From an uncultured Bacilli bacterium (GTDB lineage: Bacteria; Bacillota_I; Bacilli_A; RF39; UBA660): a DNA stretch of 6,262 nt. Below the pieces are notes generated by a model, which was not told the DNA's origin, searched no databases, and was given only the letters and a program-made list of their open reading frames with translations. How positions within the stretch are numbered: position 1 is the first letter of the stretch; every line of letters begins with the position of its first letter. Shown here in pieces: positions 1-4,994 of the stretch. Location of the stretch: contig CAKPER010000060.1 of assembly GCA_934149245.1 (NCBI GenBank), forward strand, positions 1-6,262. The letters are read 5' to 3'. The position numbers and the translations under genes were made by a program.

Positions 1-1184
1 CTTATTCCCATTACAGTATATATTAAAGGATGATAAAATTTTAGATTTTCTTTTAGATATATATTATAAGTTGCTAATTGTTTTCCATCATATGATACTG
101 TCATAGTACCTAACTTATCACCTTTTTTATTCTTATAAGTAATTTCCTTGACTCCCTTATAATCATAACTTAAATCCTCTATCTTCACAGTATTCTTTAA
201 ATAAGCTTTAACATCTTTATCACTAATCACTTTATATTTATCTTTTACGCCCCACTTCACTGGTAAGGTTTTTAATACTTGATTTTTTGTTATTATATTT
301 TTATATTCATAATTTTTAGCATAATAATTATATATTTCTAACGAGTCATTAACAGCATTTGATTTTACTAATTTATTTGCTCCAAGTACTATCAATAAAT
401 AATTTACATCTTTTATTTTAGCAATAGATGCTAAACATAATCCAGCACCATCAGTAAAGCCACTTTTTGCCCCTTTTATATTACTAGTATCTGCACTCTT
501 AGCATAAGTTACCAAAGTACTATGCATAGTTAATTTAGTAGTTGGAACTGTATATTTTCTTGTTGTATATATTTGTTTAAATGTTTCATTCTTTAAAGCA
601 TATTCTAATATTTTAGCAACATCCATTGCTGATGAATAATTATCCTTAGAATCCATTCCTATAGCATTATCAAATTTAGTATTCTTAAGACCTAAATCTG
701 CTACTTTATCATTCATTAGCTTTATAAATTCTGCTTTACTTTTTCCAGTTGCCAATATAGTAGCATTAACAGCATCTGCTCCACTTGGAAGCATTATACC
801 ATATAATAAATCTTTAATAGTTACTTTATCTCCTATATTAAATCCTGCTTTTGAATAATCTTCTATTCCTTGAAAAACTTCACTAGTAATAACGATTTCT
901 TTATTTAAATCTTTAATATTTTCTATCGCAACTATAGTTGTCATTATCTTAGTAAGACTCGCTATAGATACACTATCAGAAGCATTCTTTTCATATAAAA
1001 CATTATTATCATTTAAATTATATAAAACGACATTTTTACTCGTTATATTAAAATTATTATCATCACTTGCACTAGTTACTTTATCAGTCTGTGATGTTTT
1101 AACTTTATTATCTATAGCATATACATAATTATAATTAATAGAAAACATCATAGCAATTAAAAATATTAATTTAAATTTCTTCAT
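1..1184 (-). CDS. dacA: D-alanyl-D-alanine carboxypeptidase, PBP5/DacA family (3' end outside window)
   Basis: This serine-type DD-carboxypeptidase (peptidase family S11) acts outside the membrane and removes the terminal D-Ala from peptidoglycan stem pentapeptides. I translated 394 codons from ATG 1184; the gene runs off the left edge. Residues 1-23 form a signal peptide: a lysine start, a hydrophobic core and a likely cut after VYA. The catalytic domain has SLTK at 76-79 (nucleophile S76, base K79), SGAD at 134-137 in the place of the SxN motif, and KSGFTDGAG at 240-248 as the KTG motif. The S11 C-terminal beta domain follows at about 290-380 (KKGDKLGTMTVSYDG at 353-367). The last visible residues (FYHPLIYTVMGI) look like the beginning of the C-terminal membrane anchor, so only a short piece is probably missing. 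In-frame TAA at 1188-1190 makes ATG 1184 the earliest start. The oddity is Ala instead of Asn in the second motif. The family call is firm; the dacA symbol is generic because paralogues such as dacF exist. Confidence 0.93.
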   Translation of the reverse strand, partial: MKKFKLIFLIAMMFSINYNYVYAIDNKVKTSQTDKVTSASDDNNFNITSKNVVLYNLNDNNVLYEKNASDSVSIASLTKIMTTIVAIENIKDLNKEIVITSEVFQGIEDYSKAGFNIGDKVTIKDLLYGIMLPSGADAVNATILATGKSKAEFIKLMNDKVADLGLKNTKFDNAIGMDSKDNYSSAMDVAKILEYALKNETFKQIYTTRKYTVPTTKLTMHSTLVTYAKSADTSNIKGAKSGFTDGAGLCLASIAKIKDVNYLLIVLGANKLVKSNAVNDSLEIYNYYAKNYEYKNIITKNQVLKTLPVKWGVKDKYKVISDKDVKAYLKNTVKIEDLSYDYKGVKEITYKNKKGDKLGTMTVSYDGKQLATYNIYLKENLKFYHPLIYTVMGI

Positions 1185-1205
1185 AATTTATCATTTACCT
1201 ACCTT
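1171..1205 (-). promoter_or_regulatory. Ribosome binding region of the dacA-like gene with an overlapping mini-ORF
   Basis: The purine tract AAGGTAGG (1205-1198) is the only Shine-Dalgarno-like sequence. It is rather far (13 nt) from the true ATG at 1184. An out-of-frame ATG at 1194 sits 7 nt from AAGG and opens a seven-codon ORF ending at TAA 1171-1173, inside the gene. The true start is set by the signal peptide, so the mini-ORF is either incidental or could influence initiation by coupling. Confidence 0.4.
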
Positions 1206-1226
1206 ACTACGATTATATTCTAGTTA

Positions 1227-1256
1227 ATAATAGCACAATAAATAACACTGTGTCAA
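1227..1256 (-). promoter_or_regulatory. Sigma-A-type promoter for the dacA-like gene
   Basis: Reading the minus strand, a perfect -35 TTGACA (1256-1251) is followed by an 18-nt spacer and the -10 TATTAT (1232-1227, 5 of 6 consensus). An extended -10 TG lies one base upstream (TGC at 1235-1233). Transcription would begin near 1220, leaving a leader of about 36 nt. A further TATAAT (1217-1212) has no good -35 partner. Confidence 0.75.
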
Positions 1257-1280
1257 CCACCTGCGTTAATAGTACTCTAA

Positions 1281-1315
1281 TAAAAATCTAATTAATTAGT
1301 AGTTTTTATACTACT
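1281..1315. repeat. Small inverted repeats in the dacA-like / glucosaminidase intergenic region
   Basis: AGTAGT (1298-1303) and ACTACT (1310-1315) form a 6-bp stem with a 6-nt loop, overlapping the palindrome CTAATTAATTAG (1288-1299). On the minus strand the palindrome is followed by ATTTTTA, so this could be a weak back-up terminator for the hydrolase gene. It is AT-rich and unstable, and such repeats arise by chance in DNA of this composition. Confidence 0.25.
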
Positions 1316-1413
1316 CTTTTTGGTTATTTCTATATACTTAAAACACTATAAAAAGTTAAATCAAATTTTTTTGTTAATTTTAAATACTCTAACATAATAT
1401 CATTTTTTAAATT

Positions 1414-1469
1414 AAAAAGAAAACTAATTGTTCCTAATTATATTTATATAATTATTAACGTTAGTTTTC
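1414..1469 (-). terminator. Intrinsic terminator enclosing the stop codon of the glucosaminidase gene
   Basis: On the minus strand GAAAACTAA (1469-1461) and TTAGTTTTC (1427-1419) form a perfect 9-bp stem, followed at once by TTTTT (1418-1414). The 33-nt interval contains its own perfect 8-bp hairpin (arms 1453-1446 and 1443-1436, 2-nt loop), which would bring the outer arms together. The TAG stop (1426-1424) lies in the descending outer arm, so about the last 14 codons are part of the terminator. The arms are AT-rich, so strength is uncertain. Confidence 0.55.
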
Positions 1470-2110
1470 CATCTTGGATTTTCAGCATATTTAGAATTCA
1501 TAGTATCTGCAGTTGTTAGACCATAGGCAACATAATTTCTATAGATATTATCTATAAAAGCTCTAATTCCATCATCTAGAGAACTAAATGCACCATACGC
1601 TCCACAGCCACTACCTTTCATGCCTCCAACATTATTACAACTTTTTAATAAACTACTACAATTATAGTTACATCCTGTTTCTTCTAGTGATATTGCTACC
1701 GCTAAATAAGGATCCACTCCTTTTTCTATAGAATATGAAGCATACAAATAACCTTTGTCAGTAAGCTCATTTTTTAGAGAACGATTCAATTTACTTGCTA
1801 GCTCATTTAATGTCATTCCCTCATAAACTACTGGCTCTGCTACTACTTCTTCTACAACAGGAGTACTTTGTTCTACAGTTGTATTCTCAGTATTATTATC
1901 TTCTTTCTCAGTTGCTTGAGATACCTCTTGAGTTTGATTTACTTCCTCTACTTTTACAGTATCTGGCATCTTAGAACTTTTTGTTAAGGTTGAGGCTATC
2001 ACTTCACTCTCTGTTCTATCACTATCTACTACATATAAATACATTAGAGTTAAACAGAAAGAAAACATAACACAAAACAATGATAATAACACTTTCGGTT
2101 TAATTTTCAA
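1424..2110 (-). CDS. Membrane-anchored glucosaminidase/lysozyme-like cell-wall hydrolase
   Basis: This is a predicted extracytoplasmic peptidoglycan glycosidase of 228 residues. Lysines at 2, 4 and 6 precede a hydrophobic segment at 7-28 that should act as an uncleaved anchor or signal peptide. Residues 31-95 are a Glu/Thr/Val-rich, low-complexity spacer that would carry the enzyme into the wall. The domain at about 99-226 fits the glucosaminidase (GH73-like) lysozyme fold: YLAVAISLEETG (135-146, E144 the probable catalytic acid), NVGGMKG (160-166, equivalent to the NLFGIKG-type motif), AYGAFSSLDDGI (171-182), and a C-terminal YAENPRW...NYINII repeat-like end. Cysteines at 147, 151, 158 and 169 cluster around the active site and could form disulfides. 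The start is TTG: in-frame TGA lies at 2119-2117, the next in-frame ATG (codon 15) would destroy the anchor, and AAAGG is suitably placed. Bond specificity (glucosaminidase or muramidase) cannot be decided from sequence alone. Confidence 0.8.
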   Translation of the reverse strand: MKIKPKVLLSLFCVMFSFCLTLMYLYVVDSDRTESEVIASTLTKSSKMPDTVKVEEVNQTQEVSQATEKEDNNTENTTVEQSTPVVEEVVAEPVVYEGMTLNELASKLNRSLKNELTDKGYLYASYSIEKGVDPYLAVAISLEETGCNYNCSSLLKSCNNVGGMKGSGCGAYGAFSSLDDGIRAFIDNIYRNYVAYGLTTADTMNSKYAENPRWKTNVNNYINIIRNN

Positions 2111-2148
2111 TATAATTCATCCTTTCCAATAACCTTTTGGTTTGCTGG
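2108..2148 (-). promoter_or_regulatory. Leader hairpin, Shine-Dalgarno and TTG start of the glucosaminidase gene
   Basis: On the minus strand AACC (2142-2139), AAAA, GGTT (2134-2131) make a 4-bp hairpin that can be extended by CCA (2148-2146) and TGG (2128-2126) across a small internal loop. Its base directly touches the Shine-Dalgarno GGAAAGG (2127-2121), which is about 10 nt from the TTG start (2110-2108). An ATG at 2120 fused to the SD is out of frame, gives only six codons and lacks an SD at proper spacing. The hairpin could modulate initiation, but it is short. Confidence 0.4.
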
Positions 2149-2160
2149 CAAGTGGGTTAT

Positions 2161-2189
2161 ATACTAACATATCAGATTATTTTTGTCAA
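2161..2189 (-). promoter_or_regulatory. Sigma-A-type promoter for the glucosaminidase gene
   Basis: The minus strand carries a perfect -35 TTGACA (2189-2184), a 17-nt spacer and the -10 TAGTAT (2166-2161, 4 of 6) with an extended -10 TG (TGT at 2169-2167). Start of transcription is expected near 2154, giving a leader of about 43 nt. Its -35 is only two bases from the -35 of the divergent promoter. Confidence 0.65.
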
Positions 2190-2191
2190 AT

Positions 2192-2220
2192 TTGATATTT
2201 TTAAGAGAAAATGATAAAAT
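2192..2220 (+). promoter_or_regulatory. Sigma-A-type promoter for the MnmL-like gene
   Basis: The -35 TTGATA (2192-2197, 5 of 6), a 17-nt spacer and the -10 TAAAAT (2215-2220, 5 of 6) with extended -10 TGA (2212-2214) form a convincing promoter. Transcription would start around 2227, only about 11 nt before the ATG at 2238, at the beginning of the Shine-Dalgarno. Confidence 0.7.
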
Positions 2221-2226
2221 AAACGC

Positions 2227-2233
2227 AGGTGAT
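2227..2233 (+). promoter_or_regulatory. Shine-Dalgarno deciding the start of the MnmL-like gene
   Basis: AGGTGAT matches the 16S rRNA 3'-end complement (AAGGAGGTGAT) over seven bases and lies 4 nt before ATG 2238. The in-frame GTG at 2229 is inside this element and close to the predicted transcription start, so it is very unlikely to be used. This sets the start at 2238. Confidence 0.75.
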
Positions 2234-2237
2234 TGCT

Positions 2238-3173
2238 ATGTTTAAAAATACTTTAGATAATAAAAGATATCATACTCTTAACTATCATATGAAGAAAAAA
2301 TTTAATACTAAGGTAGTAAAGATTAGTCTTAATGCTGGATTTACTTGTCCTAATATTGATGGTAAGGTTGGATATGGTGGATGCATTTATTGTTCTGCTT
2401 CTGGTAGTGGCGATTTTGGTGGTGATGTTAATAAATCGCTAGTAGAACAATTTAGAGAAGTTAGAGATAAGATAGATAAAAAATGGCCTAATAGTAAATA
2501 TATCGCTTATTTTCAGGCTCATACCAATACATATGCTCCTGTTTCTATTTTAAAAGAAAAATATGAAAGTGTATTAAAACTTGATGATGTTATTGGAATA
2601 GCTATTGCCACTAGAGCAGATTGCATTAGTGATGAATGTCTTAATTATCTAAAAGAACTTAATAAAAAAACTTTTCTTAGTGTTGAATTAGGACTTCAAA
2701 CAATTCATGATGATACTGCAAAACTTATTAATAGATGTCATACTTTGAAACAATTTGAAGATACGTATAAAAAACTTAAAAATGCTGGGATTGAGGTTGT
2801 TGTTCATATTATTAATGGGCTTCCATTTGAGAACAACGATATGATGCTAGAAACTGCTAAATATCTTAATAAAATAGGAGTTGATGGAGTTAAGATACAT
2901 ATGTTAAATATTGTTAAAGATACGGCTTTAGAAAAACTTTATAAACAAACTGGATTTCATCTACTTACAAAAGATGAATATATAGATATTGTTATTAAAC
3001 AACTAGAGTTACTTAATGAAGATATTGTTATACATAGAATTACTTCTGATCCTGATCCTAAAAACTTAGTAGCTCCTAACTTTCTTGTTAAAAAGTTTTG
3101 TTTGCTAAATGATATAGATAAAGAGATGAAAAAAAGAGATACTTATCAAGGAATCAAAGTATCTTCTAAATAA
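2238..3173 (+). CDS. mnmL: Radical SAM protein of the YtqA/MnmL (TIGR01212) family
   Basis: This is a 311-residue radical SAM enzyme of the group containing B. subtilis YtqA and E. coli YhcC. YtqA, renamed MnmL, takes part in making mnm5s2U at tRNA wobble position 34 by converting the cmnm5 intermediate. The [4Fe-4S] motif is C37-x11-C49-x2-C52, within the family-typical GFTCPN...GYGGCIYCS. Other family motifs are RYHTLNYH (10-17), YFQAHTNTYAP (91-101), IATRADC (123-129), ELGLQTIHD (150-158), a glycine-poor NGLPFE (193-198) where homologues often have GLPGE, and IHRITSD (265-271). Length is normal for the family. The gene stands alone: the terminator follows directly and the next gene is convergent, so the methylase partner MnmM is not adjacent. 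Start 2238 is chosen from the AGGTGAT site, and the N-terminal sequence fits homologues from there. The family is sure. The exact substrate is inferred from characterised Bacilli proteins, and paralogues with other roles cannot be excluded. Confidence 0.85.
   Translation: MFKNTLDNKRYHTLNYHMKKKFNTKVVKISLNAGFTCPNIDGKVGYGGCIYCSASGSGDFGGDVNKSLVEQFREVRDKIDKKWPNSKYIAYFQAHTNTYAPVSILKEKYESVLKLDDVIGIAIATRADCISDECLNYLKELNKKTFLSVELGLQTIHDDTAKLINRCHTLKQFEDTYKKLKNAGIEVVVHIINGLPFENNDMMLETAKYLNKIGVDGVKIHMLNIVKDTALEKLYKQTGFHLLTKDEYIDIVIKQLELLNEDIVIHRITSDPDPKNLVAPNFLVKKFCLLNDIDKEMKKRDTYQGIKVSSK
3129..3164 (-). terminator. Intrinsic terminator of the rimM-trmD-murC operon, inside the convergent gene
   Basis: On the minus strand AGATACTT (3164-3157), a 12-nt loop and AAGTATCT (3144-3137) form a perfect 8-bp stem followed by C and seven T (3135-3129). 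It lies about 50 nt beyond the murC stop codon and within the last 15 codons of the MnmL-like gene. No equally good U-tract hairpin exists nearer murC on this strand. The loop is longer than usual. Confidence 0.6.
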
Positions 3174-3177
3174 TGGT

Positions 3178-3218
3178 CTAGATAATATCAAAAGATATAT
3201 TACTAGGCTTTTATTTTT
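3178..3218 (+). terminator. Intrinsic terminator of the MnmL-like gene, running into the 3' end of murC
   Basis: CTAGATAATATC (3178-3189), loop AAAA, and GATATATTACTAG (3194-3206) form an imperfect stem with solid ends (CTAG/CTAG outside, ATATC/GATAT inside) and small bulges. It is followed by GC and TTTTATTTTT (3209-3218). The T-tract overlaps the stop codon and last codons of murC on the other strand. On the minus strand the hairpin lacks a U-tract. Confidence 0.65.
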
Positions 3219-4512
3219 GGAGATTATTTATTAAATCTTCTTCTAATTTAGATATATCATTAGGACTCATAAAAGCAAAAACAGTATTCTTATAATTAGA
3301 TAATTTTTCTGCTTCATCTATATTTATATGATGAGCAGTTTCAACCTTAGAAATAATCATATCTGATGTTACTTCTGGATAATCTTCTTGCTTTTCTCTA
3401 GCAGGATGAATATCTAAAATATATGAGGCATCTATACTATTAAATATGTTGATATAATCATTAGCAAATTCTTTAGTTCTTGTAAAAGTATGAGGTTGAA
3501 AAATTGCTACTACTGATTTATCTGGATATTTTTGACGAATAGCATCTAGTGTTGCCTTTATTTCATTAGGATGATGAGCATAGTCGTCAATTATAATATT
3601 GTCTCCTACTTCTTTTAAAGTAAATCTTCTTTTAGCACCTTTAAATTCTTTTAAATTATTATATACTTCTTTATAATCAATTCTTTCTAAATAACAAACT
3701 GTTATAACAGCTAGAGCATCTAATAATTGATGGTTTCCATATATAGGTAAATCAAAATGACCATAACCATTTACATCAAAACTAATCCCCTCTTTACTAT
3801 ATTCTATATTAGTTGCTCTAATATCATTATTTTCTTCTATTCCATAAAAAACTACATCACGTTTTAATTTCATTTGTCTTGTATAAGGACTATCACCACA
3901 TGCTATAACCATTTTACTAGCTTTATTAGCAAATTCAGTGTATGCACTTATAACATCATTTATATCTTTATAATAATCAACATGATCTAAATCAATATTA
4001 GTAATAACAGCATAATATGGATAATATGCTAAAAAGTGACGTTGATATTCACAAGATTCTAGAGCAAAATATCTGTTTTCTCTTAAAGCACTTCCAGTTC
4101 CATCTCCTATTAAATAGTTAATTCCTTGATTTCTAAGGGCAAGGGATAACATATTAGTTGTTGTTGTTTTTCCATGACATCCAGCGATACAAATAGTTGC
4201 AAATTCTTTAGATAGTAGCCCAACCATTTCATTATATTCTAAAATTTTTAAATCCATTTGACGAGCCTTTTTTAATTCAACATTATCCTCATGAATACTA
4301 GCACCTTTTATAATAGTAACGCCACTTTTTTCAAAATCTTCTTTTATATTGTCCTCATTGTAGATATAAACAGGAATATTATTTTTTACAAGTCCTTCTT
4401 CTGTGAAGAAATGTTTCTCTACATCACTTCCACTAACTTTATTTCCTAATTGCTTTAAAATAACAGCTAAAGCACTCATTCCAGTTCCTTTTATTCCAAT
4501 AAAATAATACAT
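3211..4512 (-). CDS. murC: UDP-N-acetylmuramate--L-alanine ligase
   Basis: MurC is the cytoplasmic ATP-dependent ligase that adds L-Ala to UDP-MurNAc, the first stem-peptide step of peptidoglycan synthesis. The 433 residues are of usual length. The N-terminal Rossmann domain begins GIKGTGMSALA (6-16), the form seen in Bacilli. The central ATPase domain has the P-loop GCHGKTTTT (111-119, K115 and T116 at the phosphates), ESCEYQRHF (152-160) and TNIDLDHVDY (171-180) for metal and substrate. The C-terminal domain has KGAKRRF (291-297), DDYAHHPNE (309-317) and FQPHTFTRTKEF (338-349). Two departures are Cys112 where most homologues have a small residue such as Thr or Ala, and MSPNDI (415-420) where GAGDI is common near the C-terminus. 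Both look tolerable. The ATG lies 2 nt after the stop of the upstream unknown gene, with GGAAGG ahead, so it is the last gene of the four-gene operon and probably translationally coupled. Confidence 0.96.
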   Translation of the reverse strand: MYYFIGIKGTGMSALAVILKQLGNKVSGSDVEKHFFTEEGLVKNNIPVYIYNEDNIKEDFEKSGVTIIKGASIHEDNVELKKARQMDLKILEYNEMVGLLSKEFATICIAGCHGKTTTTNMLSLALRNQGINYLIGDGTGSALRENRYFALESCEYQRHFLAYYPYYAVITNIDLDHVDYYKDINDVISAYTEFANKASKMVIACGDSPYTRQMKLKRDVVFYGIEENNDIRATNIEYSKEGISFDVNGYGHFDLPIYGNHQLLDALAVITVCYLERIDYKEVYNNLKEFKGAKRRFTLKEVGDNIIIDDYAHHPNEIKATLDAIRQKYPDKSVVAIFQPHTFTRTKEFANDYINIFNSIDASYILDIHPAREKQEDYPEVTSDMIISKVETAHHINIDEAEKLSNYKNTVFAFMSPNDISKLEEDLINNLQK

Positions 4513-4514
4513 AT

Positions 4515-4994
4515 TTATCTCTTCCTTCCTCTATATTCATCTTCTTCTAGATAATATAAATCATCTAAAATAGTTCTTCTTTTATCATTAATTATATTAT
4601 ATAATTTTATTCTTAATTGATTAATTATAATTTGAATTTTTTTCAAAGTTAAGCTTTGATAAGTATTTCCTAAATATTTACGATATTCATTCAAAATCAT
4701 TAATTTTAATCTCTCAGCATCCATCAAGCTTTGTCTTACTCCATCTTCATCAGTTGAACCACTATTATCTATATCTTCTAAATACTTAAGTAGATTTTTT
4801 AATTTTATGCTTATTTTTTTCTTAATTATTTTTTCACTTAAGCTTGGATTTACAAATACTATCTTATTTACTGTTATAGCATCATAAATATTACTTTTGG
4901 GGGTAATATTGTATCCTTTGATTTTATCATATTCTAAATATATAACTTCACCAGTTTTTTTATCTTTTTTTAGATAATAGTTCTTTTTACTCAT
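4515..4994 (-). CDS. Conserved-looking hypothetical protein between trmD and murC
   Basis: I do not recognise this 159-residue protein. It has no signal peptide, membrane segment, cysteine or tryptophan, is very lysine-rich and should be cytoplasmic. Residues 1-50 look beta-rich (YYLKKDKKTGEVIYLEYDK, then a KIVFVNP strand). Residues 51-75 form a lysine-rich helix, followed by a flexible acidic Ser/Gly loop (76-85, DNSGSTDEDG). Long amphipathic helices follow at about 86-109 (AERLKLMILNEYRKYLG) and 113-139. An acidic stretch (144-153) ends in a basic tail, RGRKR. It is a real gene: its ATG overlaps the trmD stop by 8 nt (ATGAGTAA), AAAGG lies 9 nt upstream within trmD, and murC starts 2 nt after its TAA. 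Base use matches its neighbours. Coupling to both genes suggests a housekeeping role, perhaps nucleic-acid or ribosome linked given its charge, but this is inference only. Confidence 0.85.
   Translation of the reverse strand: MSKKNYYLKKDKKTGEVIYLEYDKIKGYNITPKSNIYDAITVNKIVFVNPSLSEKIIKKKISIKLKNLLKYLEDIDNSGSTDEDGVRQSLMDAERLKLMILNEYRKYLGNTYQSLTLKKIQIIINQLRIKLYNIINDKRRTILDDLYYLEEDEYRGRKR

Noticed and set aside
1212..1217. TATAAT on the minus strand as the -10 of the dacA-like gene
   Set aside because: It lacks a -35 at suitable distance and has no TG; the TTGACA/TGC-TATTAT promoter just upstream is much better.
1298..1320. Plus-strand terminator (6-bp stem then CTTTTT)
   Set aside because: No plus-strand gene lies upstream to be terminated, and the stem is short and AT-rich.
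2117..2119. TGA read as tryptophan (Mollicutes code), which would extend the hydrolase upstream
   Set aside because: No start codon follows upstream in that frame, TGG encodes Trp in three genes, no gene has an internal TGA, and the genes describe a walled cell.
2229..2231. GTG as start of the MnmL-like gene
   Set aside because: It lies inside the AGGTGAT Shine-Dalgarno and next to the predicted transcription start; ATG 2238 is properly spaced.
4738..4773. EF-hand-like DIDNSGSTDEDG in the unknown protein
   Set aside because: Positions 1, 3, 5 and 6 fit, but position 8 is Thr instead of a hydrophobic residue and position 12 is Gly instead of Glu/Asp, so calcium binding is not supported.
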